Shown: positions 19,564-28,551, counted from the first letter of the stretch. The stretch is 64,000 bases of DNA from an uncultured Bacteroidota bacterium (GCA_913057235.1 CAJXNI010000002.1:124001-188000); one strand, 5' to 3'. Program-made: numbers and translations. Notes: generated by a model not told the origin, from the letters alone.

Positions 19564-20490
19564 ATGGCAAACCGCATGGCACCCTTTCCCATAAGCAGAA
19601 TACTTTCAATTTTCGGATTAGCCATCCTTCTGGGCTTCTTCAATTCCTGTTCGCAACAACTGCGCTTTGTTTCCTGGAATATAGAGCATCTGGCAGAAAA
19701 CAACGGAGAAGGCTGTGTGCCCCGTAATGACAGTGATTATTTCCGCTTGCGCGATTTTGCGGTAAACCTGGATGCGGATGTGGTAGCCTTGCAGGAAGTA
19801 GAGTCGGCCAAAGCGGTAGCGCGGGTGTTCCCCGAAGACGATTGGAACATCATTGTTTCCGATCGGCCTGCGAGCCCCGCCTACGATTGCCGCGGTAATG
19901 GCAAAAAGTCTACCCAGCAACGAGTGGCTATAGCCATACGTAAGGGGGTGAAATATGTGGAGGCTGGTACTTTTAAGGAGCTTGCGCTGGATAGAGTAGG
20001 TTTGCGTTATGGCCTCATGGTTAAGCTCATCCACCGGAAAGATACCCTGGAGGTGATGAGCATTCATCTTAAAAGCGGTTGTTTTGTAGATGACTATTCT
20101 GAATCTGATAGAAGGGCCTGTGAAACATTTGAAAAACAGGTACCGCTGCTGGATGCTTGGGTAGAGGAGCGGATTAAAAACCAGCGACCTTTTATTCTGT
20201 TGGGCGATTTCAATCACCGCATAGCCAATCCCGAAAATAAGCTTTGGCAAGAACTCACCGAAATGAACGGCCAAGTGGTGGTGCTCAGCAACAGCATGCA
20301 AAACTTGGAAAGTTGCCACCCCCGTTACCCTGAGCCGATAGACCACATCTTGTTAGGCGCGGGAGCCGAAAACTTTTATGTACCCGGCAGTGAGGCGGTG
20401 TATTATTTCTCGGAAACGCCAGAAGGCATGGATGAAGAGGCCATGCTAAGCGACCATTGTCCAGTAGGCGTGGTTTTGAAGAGGAGGTAG
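19564..20490 (+). CDS. Exported endonuclease/exonuclease/phosphatase (EEP) family protein
   Basis: This EEP-fold phosphodiesterase has WNIEHL at the first catalytic strand, LQEVE (Mg-binding Glu), LLGDFNHR (catalytic Asp/Asn) and LSDHCPVGV (catalytic His). The N-terminus is a lipoprotein-like signal ending LGFFNSC, so it is likely lipid-anchored in the envelope. The start at 19564 is fixed by the promoter just upstream; ATG 19576 is an alternative. Substrates of the family range from DNA to phospholipids and inositol phosphates, and the sequence does not say which. Confidence 0.85.
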   Translation: MANRMAPFPISRILSIFGLAILLGFFNSCSQQLRFVSWNIEHLAENNGEGCVPRNDSDYFRLRDFAVNLDADVVALQEVESAKAVARVFPEDDWNIIVSDRPASPAYDCRGNGKKSTQQRVAIAIRKGVKYVEAGTFKELALDRVGLRYGLMVKLIHRKDTLEVMSIHLKSGCFVDDYSESDRRACETFEKQVPLLDAWVEERIKNQRPFILLGDFNHRIANPENKLWQELTEMNGQVVVLSNSMQNLESCHPRYPEPIDHILLGAGAENFYVPGSEAVYYFSETPEGMDEEAMLSDHCPVGVVLKRR

Positions 20491-20687
20491 GGGCAGAGAT
20501 TTAAAAGGCAGGCGTGAAAGGGGAGTAGGGCCGTTTCTTCGGTAAAACAAATTCCCAGCATTTTAAGACGTGCATTAGATTTTACTTTGTTTTGGCCTCA
20601 GGCTTCCTGGATGGAAAAAATGTGAACAATAGGTCTCTCATTGCTGCAAGGTAAATATGCAATTTTACCTGTCTAGCGAAATTTTGT

Positions 20688-20720
20688 TGGCGCGACCTTT
20701 AAAATTTTAGCTTATCTTTG
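20688..20720 (+). promoter_or_regulatory. Promoter TTG-N22-TATCTTTG of the beta-barrel gene
   Basis: A -7 box TATCTTTG (20713-20720) lies 16 nt before the ATG at 20737, with TTG (20688-20690) 22 nt upstream. A 7-bp inverted repeat AGGTAAA/TTTACCT (20649-20670) lies just upstream and could be an operator. Confidence 0.5.
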
Positions 20721-20736
20721 AATTAAACTTATCCTT

Positions 20737-21408
20737 ATGCGTCACATTTTTTTTCTCTTATTTTTTAGCTTCTCCTCATTGGCATATCCACAACCTACGC
20801 TGCACGCAGGAGCGCGTCTCGGTGGGCTGCCGCACCTATATACTTATCCGTATGAGAATGAGGAGGATCAATTAACTAATACCGCACCCATAGCTCCGGT
20901 TTTTGAGTTGGGCTATAATTTTTCCTCGTGGCTAAATGTTAGAGCCTTTTACCATTGTAAGAATACTAAGCGCGGAGAACTAGTTTTTTCTTCTTACTCC
21001 GCTAAGTCCCGAATGCATTTTTTGGGCATTAGGCCCCAGTTTAAATTGTTTTCTTTTAGCAATTCAAGGTTTAATTTTGTTTTAGGCCTACCGGCCGAAT
21101 TTGGCCAGCAATCACTGAACTGGAAAATGCAATATTCGAAATCATTTTTTGGTAGTCCAGACAGCGCTGCAGGGCAAGACCAAGCCTCTGTTTTTAGGTT
21201 GGGCTTGTCCCCAACAGTTCAGTTTAAGCCCAAAAATTCTAAATTCATTTTTGAAGCCTCCCTGGCTTGTTACCAAAATTGGCTCAGTAGCTATGGCCGT
21301 GAGGTTCATTTTAATTCTTTTTATCCCGAAACCTTTGCAGACAAGCAAGGGCGAATTAATTCCATTACTGTAGAACTAAGAATTAGCATAGGCTATTCGC
21401 TTTGGTGA
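20737..21408 (+). CDS. Putative outer-membrane beta-barrel protein
   Basis: This exported protein of 223 residues has a clear signal peptide (MRHIFFLLFFSFSSLAYPQ). The mature part alternates polar and hydrophobic residues in strands (FNFVLGLPAEFG, FIFEASLACYQNWL) and closes with a strand ending ISIGYSLW, whose terminal aromatic fits recognition by the BAM machine. No catalytic motif is visible and no family is recognised. It is transcribed alone, convergent with the TPR gene. Confidence 0.65.
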   Translation: MRHIFFLLFFSFSSLAYPQPTLHAGARLGGLPHLYTYPYENEEDQLTNTAPIAPVFELGYNFSSWLNVRAFYHCKNTKRGELVFSSYSAKSRMHFLGIRPQFKLFSFSNSRFNFVLGLPAEFGQQSLNWKMQYSKSFFGSPDSAAGQDQASVFRLGLSPTVQFKPKNSKFIFEASLACYQNWLSSYGREVHFNSFYPETFADKQGRINSITVELRISIGYSLW

Positions 21409-21770
21409 GCTCATAGCCTCATTAAATTACCCTGATGTATTTTTCTAATTTCTCGTTAATTAAGCTATTTGTTATGTGTTTAGTAAGGTGAGCTGCAAGT
21501 TCTTTTCAGGCTAATAACTGAGCGCTTAAAGTTTAGCTTTTTTTAAACTCCTAATACAGCTAATACTTAGCATCTTCAAACTTTGGCTCTAATCGCTGAG
21601 AATGGAATATGGTCCAAAAACAGCATGAATTCAATAATAGGTCTAGGCAAAATGGAGAAGTGCTATTTCAGGCGAATTACTGAATTGAAATAAGAACTAG
21701 CTATAACGTGAGTATCGCTGAAATCAGTGATCGGGTTTTCCTTTCATAGAATGATCTGGAAATGCGATTC

Positions 21771-21861
21771 GAAATCTCCTTAACATAAAATCTGTCGCCC
21801 CGAATGCTTTCGGGGCTGATTTTATGTTAAATACTCGCTTTGCTCGTATTACGGAGATTTC
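21771..21861. repeat. 91-bp nested inverted-repeat element, three-way-junction shape
   Basis: Outer arms GAAATCTCC (21771-21779) and GGAGATTTC (21853-21861) are perfect 9-bp complements. Inside lies a long hairpin: TAACATAAAATC (21781-21792) pairs with GATTTTATGTTA (21818-21829), and GCCCCGAA (21797-21804) pairs with TTCGGGGC (21809-21816) around a TGCT loop. A second, weaker hairpin (AATAC/GTATT, 21830-21850) follows. No T-run follows, so it is not a simple terminator. Confidence 0.75.
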
Positions 21862-21910
21862 TAAATTTACCCTATAATTAATATTATGTCAAATAAAACT
21901 TTTGAAACAC

Positions 21911-21939
21911 AAAAAAGGCCGCATTCTAAAACACGGCCT
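21911..21939 (-). terminator. Intrinsic terminator of the TPR gene
   Basis: Read on the minus strand, AGGCCG/CGGCCT forms a 6-bp stem with a loop of about 12 nt, followed by a run of six T. It lies 28 nt past the TPR gene stop. Confidence 0.7.
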
Positions 21940-21966
21940 CTCCTTTATCTTTTAATCCGAAGTTGT

Positions 21967-23274
21967 TTATTCAAACGTGGGTAATTCACGTGCTTTGTCA
22001 AACATCCGCAGTTGACGGTACACCTGGCGTAAAGCCGTTACCACCTGCTGATCATCGGGACTGGTGGCGTAAGCTCTTTCCAAATATGGTAAAGCCACTT
22101 CAAATACTTTTTTCTGTTGCGCTTTCAGCTTTTCATATTTTCCGCTGGCACTCAATGGCAAAGCATTCATCTCATCTGAAATAGCGTTGGCGCTGTCAAT
22201 GTAAATGATACTGCTCATGTAAAGCGCATCACTATACGTAGAATCTAACTTTAAAGCTTCATCGTAGGCTTTCAAAGCTTCAGCAGTTCGGTCCATCTCG
22301 TTTTGCAAAATCACACCTTTATTGTAGTACATTACCACCTTACGGTCGCCTTCTGATTTATCAATGGCCAAATCTAGTACGCTCAAGGCCTTATCGTACT
22401 GCTTTTTCGCAAAGAATATTGAAAGCTCAGATTCAATTAAGTTCTTGTTTTCTGGAAACTTGGTTCTTCCCTCTTCCACCGTTCTTTCATAAAGGCTGGT
22501 ATCGCCTTGTGCTAAAGCCAAATTGGCAATGGCTACGTAAATATCGGGGCGCACATCACCCTCAGCTTTGGGCTCCACAAACTTGCCGCTTTTTACCATA
22601 TTTTCCATCATGCGGGCATTGGGGAAAACGGTTTCTTCACCGCTTTGCGCATTCTTGGCGGTATAGGTTACTCCTTTGTAGCCCAGCTCTTTAAGCGTTT
22701 GGTTGTGCGCCAAGGCCTTGTCATACATTTTAGCGTTTTGGGCCATAATGGCCGCATTGTACAACATAGCTGTGTCGGTAATGCCTACTACCGGACTTTT
22801 CTTGATTTCATAGGTTTTAATAAAATCATTGTAAGAGGTTCTAAACTGCTTTTTTTGAGCAGCTTCAATGGCACGCTTGGCAATGTCATTAGCAACATAC
22901 TGCAATTGCTCTTTGGCTTCATCGCTGTAACGGTCGCGGTCTACTTTTTGCTCAAATTCAATAAGATTGGTAAAACCTTTCAGGGCCTTGTCTAAAGTGT
23001 TGGTATCCTGGCTTTTCAGCTCCTGGTTATCACTCAAGAAAACCCGGTAATTAATCAGGCCTTGGTAATAGTAAAACTTGGCCATGTCTTTTTCGCCAAT
23101 CTCACCGCCTGGCTTGGTGCTGATAATCTCTGCGGCTTCATCAATAAATTTTTTGGCCTCTACCAAGTCCTGGTTACGGTCAATGGCAATAATGGCACTA
23201 CTGATAATAGGTCCTTCTTGGGCTATGGCCGAAAAAGAAAGCAGTAAAGTGGCTAAAACAGCTAATTTTCTCAT
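21967..23274 (-). CDS. Exported tetratricopeptide-repeat (TPR) protein
   Basis: This 435-residue protein has a signal peptide MRKLAVLATLLLSFSAIAQ. TPR-like helical pairs appear through most of the length, for example MLYNAAIMAQNAKMYDKALAHNQ and the canonical MYYNKGVILQNEMDRTAEALKAYDEALKLD. It is probably a periplasmic scaffold, and a partner cannot be inferred. A -7 box TAGTTTTG (minus strand, 23296-23303) lies 21 nt before the ATG. It is divergent from raiA. Confidence 0.85.
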   Translation of the reverse strand: MRKLAVLATLLLSFSAIAQEGPIISSAIIAIDRNQDLVEAKKFIDEAAEIISTKPGGEIGEKDMAKFYYYQGLINYRVFLSDNQELKSQDTNTLDKALKGFTNLIEFEQKVDRDRYSDEAKEQLQYVANDIAKRAIEAAQKKQFRTSYNDFIKTYEIKKSPVVGITDTAMLYNAAIMAQNAKMYDKALAHNQTLKELGYKGVTYTAKNAQSGEETVFPNARMMENMVKSGKFVEPKAEGDVRPDIYVAIANLALAQGDTSLYERTVEEGRTKFPENKNLIESELSIFFAKKQYDKALSVLDLAIDKSEGDRKVVMYYNKGVILQNEMDRTAEALKAYDEALKLDSTYSDALYMSSIIYIDSANAISDEMNALPLSASGKYEKLKAQQKKVFEVALPYLERAYATSPDDQQVVTALRQVYRQLRMFDKARELPTFE

Positions 23275-23295
23275 TGTTATTTTTATGATTTAATG

Positions 23296-23303
23296 CAAAA
23301 CTA
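23296..23303 (-). promoter_or_regulatory. -7 box TAGTTTTG of the TPR gene
   Basis: The element is a perfect TAnnTTTG match on the minus strand, 21 nt before the TPR start codon. I see no convincing -33 TTG at the usual distance. Confidence 0.45.
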
Positions 23304-23343
23304 ATATTTCTATATTTTCTGAGGGCTAAATTCTTAACTGCCC

Positions 23344-23351
23344 TATCTTTG
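23344..23351 (+). promoter_or_regulatory. -7 box TATCTTTG of raiA
   Basis: A perfect TAnnTTTG match lies about 92 nt before the raiA ATG, implying a leader of about 85 nt, much longer than the leaders of most other genes in this window. Confidence 0.45.
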
Positions 23352-23443
23352 TTAAAGATTAAACAACAAGAGGCAGCTATTTTGTTTGATACCCAAACAG
23401 GCAAAGCGTTGCCTCACTATTAATTTTTAAAACCATCTTATTT

Positions 23444-23743
23444 ATGAAATGGGATATTCAGACCGTAGGCTTTAATGCACAAGATGAATTAGTAGACTAC
23501 GTAAAAACCAAAACCGAAGGATTACAGAAGTTTTACGACCAAATAGTGGGTGCTGAAGTATACCTTAAACTGGTGCAAGACGATAAAAACAACACCAAGG
23601 TAGCGGAAATTAAGCTCAACATTCCGGGTAATGACCTGCACGCCTCTTCTACCACAGACAGCTTTGAGAAAAGCACCAATGAAACCACTGAAAAACTGAA
23701 GGCACAACTACGCAAGTTGAAGACTAAGCTTCAAAACCACTAA
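23444..23743 (+). CDS. raiA: Ribosome hibernation factor, HPF/RaiA family
   Basis: This short-form, 99-residue protein binds the 30S subunit in the tRNA/mRNA channel and silences ribosomes under stress. Recognised by the family pattern: F-N-A-x-D-E-L at the start, the YLKLVQDDKNNTKVAEIKLNIPG strands, and a basic end KLKAQLRKLKTKLQ. It lacks the C-terminal domain of long HPF, so dimerisation would need another factor. It has an 85-nt leader and its own terminator. Confidence 0.9.
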   Translation: MKWDIQTVGFNAQDELVDYVKTKTEGLQKFYDQIVGAEVYLKLVQDDKNNTKVAEIKLNIPGNDLHASSTTDSFEKSTNETTEKLKAQLRKLKTKLQNH

Positions 23744-23765
23744 GTTTTTACGAGCTTAAATAAAC

Positions 23766-23801
23766 AGAGGCTGTCTCCTTTTGGAAACAGCCTCTTTTTT
23801 T
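23766..23801 (+). terminator. Intrinsic terminator of raiA
   Basis: A 9-bp stem AGAGGCTGT/ACAGCCTCT with a short inner TCC/GGA pair is followed by seven T, 22 nt past the raiA stop. It lies between two convergent genes. Confidence 0.85.
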
Positions 23802-23816
23802 GTGACTAAAATTGGC

Positions 23817-24203
23817 TTAACGCTCAAGAATCTTCTTAATCTCAGGCTTAAAATATTGGTCGCTCTTCAGCACTTTGCCATCTTCCCGATATATAGGCTG
23901 GCCATTCTTATCCAGTTTACTCATATTGCTACGCTGTATTTCCTCAAACACCTCCTCTATTTTGCCTTGCAAACCATGGCTTAAAATGGTGCCGCACAAA
24001 ATGTAGAGCATGTCCCCTAAGGCATCGGCTATTTCGGTTAAATCGCCTTGCTCAGCAGCTTCCAGGTATTCTTCATTTTCTTCGCGCATAAGTTTGTAGC
24101 GCAATAGCACCGTGTCTTTGTCTAGTTTAGCGGTGGGTTCGTACTTATTTTCAATGCCAAAAGCATCGTGAAATTGGGCTACGTGTTTCAATTGTTTTTG
24201 CAT
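23817..24203 (-). CDS. MazG-like nucleotide pyrophosphohydrolase
   Basis: This 128-residue all-alpha NTP-PPase-like protein has the Mg-binding helices: EENEEYLEA (EExxE, about 41-49) and EIADALGDMLYI (ExxD, about 57-68). The family hydrolyses nucleoside triphosphates to monophosphates plus pyrophosphate, as house-cleaning of damaged nucleotides. The C-terminal 30 residues (DGKVLKSDQYFKPEIKKIL) form the typical tail of this subgroup. It converges on raiA and is divergent from the small membrane-protein gene. Confidence 0.85.
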   Translation of the reverse strand: MQKQLKHVAQFHDAFGIENKYEPTAKLDKDTVLLRYKLMREENEEYLEAAEQGDLTEIADALGDMLYILCGTILSHGLQGKIEEVFEEIQRSNMSKLDKNGQPIYREDGKVLKSDQYFKPEIKKILER

Positions 24204-24209
24204 GGGCCT

Positions 24210-24217
24210 TACCTTTG
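24210..24217 (+). promoter_or_regulatory. -7 box TACCTTTG of the small membrane protein
   Basis: A perfect TAnnTTTG match 12 nt before ATG 24229 overlaps the 5' end region of the divergent MazG-like gene. A TTTC about 20 nt upstream may serve as the -33 element. Confidence 0.5.
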
Positions 24218-24228
24218 TTGAATATTTA

Positions 24229-24423
24229 ATGGTTATGGAGAATATTACTACCGGCCACTGGATTTTTGCCGGCCTGTTTATGTTGTTTTTTGTGGGGTAC
24301 TTAATTTGGAGCTATCGCAAAGATTTAAAACTTCATAAAATTCATTACAACGGCTCATACTATGTGCTGGCGGGTATCATCATTATTCTCTTTCTATTTT
24401 ACGTCTTTAAACGCCTCCTCTAG
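24229..24423 (+). CDS. Small two-helix membrane protein
   Basis: This protein of 64 residues (62 if the ATG at 24235 is used) has two hydrophobic helices: HWIFAGLFMLFFVGYLIW and YYVLAGIIIILFLFYVF, joined by a basic loop (YRKDLKLHKIHYNGS). The upstream start at 24202 is unlikely because the -7 box lies inside that extension. Its function is unknown. It ends 5 nt before the convergent aldehyde dehydrogenase. Confidence 0.75.
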   Translation: MVMENITTGHWIFAGLFMLFFVGYLIWSYRKDLKLHKIHYNGSYYVLAGIIIILFLFYVFKRLL

Positions 24424-24428
24424 CCTAC

Positions 24429-25799
24429 TCAGCTCAGACTATTTTTTACAGCCACCGTTTTTACATTGGTAAAAGCGCGTATTCCTTCGCGGGATAGCTC
24501 TCGGCCGTAGCCCGAATGCTTAGTTCCCCCGAAAGGGAGATGCGGATGCGATTTTACCAAATCATTGATGAAAACCGCCCCGTCTTCAAATGCGGGAATC
24601 AAGCCCTTAGCTCTTTCCAGGTTTTTGGTAATTAGAGAAACTCCCAATCCATAATCAGACTGGTTTACCAAGTCTACCGCCTCTTGCGCTGTTTTAAACA
24701 TAGTGAGGCTAAAGACCGGTCCAAAAAGTTCCTCCTGAAAGGCCGGGTTTTCAGGCCCCACCTGGGTTAACAAGGTAGGTTCATAAAAGGCGTCATGGCG
24801 CTTCCCTCCTATCAAAAGTTGAGCGCCTGCCTGGGTCGCTCTTTCCACCTGATCGGCCAATTGTTCGGCTAAATCTACCCGCGCTAAAGGCCCTAAATCT
24901 ATTTCCCGGTCCATGGGGTTGCCCATTTTTAAACCGGCAATCTTTTTTTTGAGGAGCTCTGTAAACGCATCGGCTACAGCCTCATGTACCAAAAAGCGTT
25001 TAGCAGCAATGCAACTTTGAGCGTTGTTCATCATCCGGGCGTTTAGGGCCAGTTCCGCTGCTTTTTCCAAAGGGGCATCTTCAAAAATCACAAAGGCATT
25101 ACTGCCGCCTAATTCCAATACCTGGGGTTTTAGGTGCTTTCCGGCTACAGCCGCCAAAGAACGGCCGGCCCGCAAACTGCCGGTTAAACTTACCGCCCGT
25201 ACCTTAGGGTGCGCCACCACTTCTTCAATCTGTTCTACGGCAATACAAATATTTTGCAAAGCGTGGTTTCCTAAGCCCGCTTGGCTGAAAAGCTGCTCCA
25301 GCGCCTGGGCGCAGCCCTGCACGTTTTCGGCATGTTTGAGCAAGACGGTGTTGCCGGCCAAATAAGCAGGCACCGCACACCGGAAAACCTGCCAAAACGG
25401 GAAATTCCAGGGCATTACCGCCAAAACAACGCCCAAAGGATCATAGCGTACATAACTTTCCTGAGCATCGGTGTTTTCGGTACGTGGAACTAAAAACGCA
25501 TCGGCCTGCTCAGCGTAATAATCGCACAACCAGGCACATTTTTCCAGTTCGCTTTCGGCCTCAGCTAAAGGTTTACCCATCTCTTGCGTGAGCAAGGGCG
25601 CCAAGTCTTTGGTTTGCGCTTTAAGCAAACTTCCCAATTTTTGTACTGCTTTACAGCGATGGGTCAGCGTCTGTGCCTTGTTTTGTTGATAGGCTTCCCA
25701 GGCTTGCTTGATCTTTTGATTTACCTGCTCCGTTTTTTCTATGGGAAACTTTTGCAAAGTTTCTTGCGTGAAAGGATTTATGGACTGAAAGTATTGCAT
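24429..25799 (-). CDS. NAD(P)-dependent aldehyde dehydrogenase (succinate-semialdehyde dehydrogenase type)
   Basis: This 456-residue aldehyde dehydrogenase has the catalytic Glu229 (LELGGSNAF) and the nucleophile Cys263 (NNAQSCIAAKRF). The NAD-binding MPWNFPFW and the oxyanion Asn are in place. The length and the HxxSxAG-free N-terminus fit the short YneI/Sad-like group that oxidises succinate semialdehyde. The 5' end overlaps the M14 carboxypeptidase gene by 22 nt, so the two are likely co-transcribed. Confidence 0.9.
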   Translation of the reverse strand: MQYFQSINPFTQETLQKFPIEKTEQVNQKIKQAWEAYQQNKAQTLTHRCKAVQKLGSLLKAQTKDLAPLLTQEMGKPLAEAESELEKCAWLCDYYAEQADAFLVPRTENTDAQESYVRYDPLGVVLAVMPWNFPFWQVFRCAVPAYLAGNTVLLKHAENVQGCAQALEQLFSQAGLGNHALQNICIAVEQIEEVVAHPKVRAVSLTGSLRAGRSLAAVAGKHLKPQVLELGGSNAFVIFEDAPLEKAAELALNARMMNNAQSCIAAKRFLVHEAVADAFTELLKKKIAGLKMGNPMDREIDLGPLARVDLAEQLADQVERATQAGAQLLIGGKRHDAFYEPTLLTQVGPENPAFQEELFGPVFSLTMFKTAQEAVDLVNQSDYGLGVSLITKNLERAKGLIPAFEDGAVFINDLVKSHPHLPFGGTKHSGYGRELSREGIRAFTNVKTVAVKNSLS

Positions 25800-26941
25800 T
25801 GGCCGTTTTTAAAAGAGATTACCGGTTGGTTATTTTGTAGCACAACAAAATGGGCCTTTTGGTTCACGGCAAGCTCGCCCGAAACCTGCAGCAAACCACC
25901 CTCCTGCTCGCGCAGGCCTTTCAATTGCGATAAATCCCCCAAGTCGTTCAGCTCCCAATACCTTTGGTATTCGCACTCAAGAACCTCTTCTACCAGGGTG
26001 AGGGCCAGATCTACCCTTGCGCTTGAACCCGTAGCTGCTGGTAGCGTACAATGGCGCAGGATCCAATCGCGCATACGCATTTGATTAGCGGGTATGGCCT
26101 CGTAGCCTTCTACGCTGCCGTTTTTCCATTGGCCAGTGTTCAAGAGCTCTAGAAAATGCACCAGACTTAGAAAATTCAATTTTCGGGCGGTTTCCCGATG
26201 GGGGTCATCAAAGTGGGCTCCGCTTTCCAGCAAAATACAGGGAATACCAGCCGCGTGCAGGTTGTCACCTAAAGCTTTGGGGTAAAACTCATCGGTATAG
26301 CGCCCAAATTGTCCGGGTAACTCTGGTTCTAAGCGCTGGTGCAATTGATCAATCATTTGCATCGCCTTTTGGCGGACGGGTGTTACCGTGCGTTGCGCAT
26401 CGGCAGAAGCCGCTAAAAAACTGAGCGTAGCAGGCGCGGGCGGTTCCCCCACCGAAAAGAGTGAACGTTGATCATGCAGGTTAAAACACCAATGCGGTTG
26501 AAAGGCCGCCAACTCTTTTTGAAAAACCTGCATTTCAGGCGATTGCCGGGCTACCGCATCGCGATTAATGTCAATTCCCTGTGCATTTCTGCGGGTAAAG
26601 GCCTGGGCACCATCCGGATTGAGCTGCGGTAAGATCAGCAACTGTACTTGGTTTGCGTAGGCTTTACCAAGGTCTTTGAGGTACTGCAAAAAATCCAAAA
26701 GGGCCTGCGTTGCCGTGGTTTCATTGCCATGCATTTGCGCCCAAAGCATAATGCGCTTTGCGCCTTTCCCCCACTTTAAGGCTTCAATTTCGCGGCCTAA
26801 AGAACTGTAGCCTGCCAAAGAGCGCTCAAAATCAGAAGTGCTTACCAATTCATCTAAGGCTTTTTTTAAATGAGCGGGATTCAGGTAGCGCTGGCTGAGG
26901 CCTTTGTAAAAATACTGCTGATGCAAAGTGTTTTGAGTCAT
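25778..26941 (-). CDS. M14 family zinc carboxypeptidase
   Basis: This 387-residue zinc carboxypeptidase has HxxE in MHGNE (His71, Glu74), the third zinc ligand His156 (FNLHDQ), the substrate-binding NPDGAQ and DINRD (Arg127), and a late catalytic Glu in LLESGAHF. No signal peptide is visible if translation starts at ATG 26941; eight codons further upstream are also open. A cytoplasmic peptidase of this type may trim cell-wall or other peptides. It is translationally overlapped with the aldehyde dehydrogenase gene. Confidence 0.88.
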   Translation of the reverse strand: MTQNTLHQQYFYKGLSQRYLNPAHLKKALDELVSTSDFERSLAGYSSLGREIEALKWGKGAKRIMLWAQMHGNETTATQALLDFLQYLKDLGKAYANQVQLLILPQLNPDGAQAFTRRNAQGIDINRDAVARQSPEMQVFQKELAAFQPHWCFNLHDQRSLFSVGEPPAPATLSFLAASADAQRTVTPVRQKAMQMIDQLHQRLEPELPGQFGRYTDEFYPKALGDNLHAAGIPCILLESGAHFDDPHRETARKLNFLSLVHFLELLNTGQWKNGSVEGYEAIPANQMRMRDWILRHCTLPAATGSSARVDLALTLVEEVLECEYQRYWELNDLGDLSQLKGLREQEGGLLQVSGELAVNQKAHFVVLQNNQPVISFKNGQCNTFSP

Positions 26942-27102
26942 CAATAAAAAGAATGCTTTTTTCAATTTAGACCCTTCACTGCTAAAACTTTAAGTCTGCG
27001 GAGAAGGGCTTACACTTTAAAGCGGCCAAGTTAGAGCATTAAGTTTTAGTAAAGTACTGGTGCCACTCCTTTTAGGGTACTATTTTAGCCCCTTCTAAAA
27101 CG

Positions 27103-28434
27103 ATGCAAATGCGAATTTTTATTTTAAGTATTACTTTAAGTATAATATCTTTAGGCCTTATGGGTCAAAGCCCTGATGTTTTATCAGGCCCCATGCTCGG
27201 TTACAGCGAGTCTAAGGAAGCCGTGGTTTGGTTGCAGTTGAAAGAACCAGGCAGGGTGTACGCCAAATATGGAGAGGCTTCAGCCGAAAGCCTCACTATG
27301 AAAACAGATGGTGTAGCCACTTCGGCCAACACAGCCAACACGGCAAAGCTCTATTTCACCAACCTTAAAGAGGGCGTAAAATACCGCTACGAAATTGTGG
27401 TAAATGAGCAAGTGCAAAAATTAAGTTACCCTTTGGAGTTTACGGCTGCTCCCTTGTGGGAGTACCGCACCGACCCGCCTGAATTCACCATGGCTTTTGG
27501 CAGTTGCACCTACATTAATGAAGCGGCCGCTGATAGGCCCGGCAAACCCTACGGTGGAGCCTACGCCATTTTTGAAAGTATCCGAAGCAAAGAGCCAGAC
27601 GCCATGCTATGGCTGGGCGATAATATTTACCTGCGCCCGGTTGACTGGTGGACCCGCAGTGGCTATCTGAGCCGTTACACCCACACCCGTAGCCTGCCTG
27701 AATTGCAGTCTTTAATGGCAAGCTGTAATCATTTTGCCATTTGGGACGATCATGATTTTGGGCCTAATGACGCCAGTGGGAGCTGGATTCACAAAGATGT
27801 AGCCTTAGAAACCTTTAAGCTGTTTTGGGCCAACCACAGCTACGGTTACTGGGATTTACCTGGCATAATGAGCGCTTTCCGTTACCGGGATGTAGACTTT
27901 ATTTTAATGGACAACCGCTACCACCGTACCGAGCAATCAGCCAATCACCCGGAACAGATTTTTGGCCGTGAGCAATGCGACCGCTTGATTGACCTGCTGA
28001 AGCAAAGCCGCGCCCCCTTTAAACTGGTAGCAACAGGCGGACAGTTTTTAAACAGCGCACAGGTGTATGAAAACCACAGTAATTATGAAGAAGAGCGCCA
28101 GTATATTCTGGATCGCTTAACCCAGGAAAATATTAAAGGCGTAGTTTTTATCTCAGGCGACCGGCATCACAGTGAAGTTTCGGAATACACCTTGGCCAAC
28201 GGGCATAAAGTTTATGAGTATACGGTTTCTCCTTTAACATCAGGTCCTAACACCACCGTAGAGGAGGTGAACGAAAATCGCGTTAAAGGCTCTTTGCTTA
28301 CGGCACGCAATTTTGGCTTGATGAAAGTGACCGGAAAATTCAGAGAACGAATTTTAACCTTCACTTTTTACGATACGGATGGAAAGGCCCTGTTTACGCA
28401 TGAAATTACAGCTGAGTCGATTTACCGGAGGTAG
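27103..28434 (+). CDS. Exported PhoD-like alkaline phosphatase
   Basis: This 443-residue phosphatase D family enzyme has a signal peptide (MQMRIFILSITLSIISLG...). Metal-binding and catalytic motifs are visible: FGSCTY, LGDNIYLR, IWDDHDFGPND and ISGDRHHSE. These match Ca/Fe-dependent phosphodiesterase-phosphatases that release phosphate outside the cytoplasm. It is divergent from the M14 gene across 161 nt, transcribed alone, and ends in a strong terminator. Confidence 0.9.
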   Translation: MQMRIFILSITLSIISLGLMGQSPDVLSGPMLGYSESKEAVVWLQLKEPGRVYAKYGEASAESLTMKTDGVATSANTANTAKLYFTNLKEGVKYRYEIVVNEQVQKLSYPLEFTAAPLWEYRTDPPEFTMAFGSCTYINEAAADRPGKPYGGAYAIFESIRSKEPDAMLWLGDNIYLRPVDWWTRSGYLSRYTHTRSLPELQSLMASCNHFAIWDDHDFGPNDASGSWIHKDVALETFKLFWANHSYGYWDLPGIMSAFRYRDVDFILMDNRYHRTEQSANHPEQIFGREQCDRLIDLLKQSRAPFKLVATGGQFLNSAQVYENHSNYEEERQYILDRLTQENIKGVVFISGDRHHSEVSEYTLANGHKVYEYTVSPLTSGPNTTVEEVNENRVKGSLLTARNFGLMKVTGKFRERILTFTFYDTDGKALFTHEITAESIYRR

Positions 28435-28458
28435 TTTACAAAAGTAAATACAAGAAAG

Positions 28459-28495
28459 AAGCTGGTATGCAAATTACTGTTTACCAGCTTTTTTT
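28459..28495 (+). terminator. Intrinsic terminator of the PhoD-like gene
   Basis: A 9-bp stem AAGCTGGTA/TACCAGCTT with a 14-nt loop is followed by seven T, 25 nt past the stop. Confidence 0.85.
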
Positions 28496-28551
28496 AGTCG
28501 CAAACCTAAACCTTTAGTAACGCCACATGTTTTTCCTAATTCCTTCCCTTT

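Larger units (their letters stand above)
21409..21966. other. 558-nt convergent intergenic region
   Basis: This stretch lies between two convergent genes. It contains a nested inverted-repeat element (21771-21861) and the TPR gene terminator (21911-21939). The first 350 nt hold no ORF, tRNA or clear hairpin with a T-run. Confidence 0.65.

Noticed and set aside
19464..19727. Overlapping small open frames near the start of the EEP gene, on both strands
   Set aside because: They overlap the promoter and 5' end of the EEP gene and show no signal of their own.
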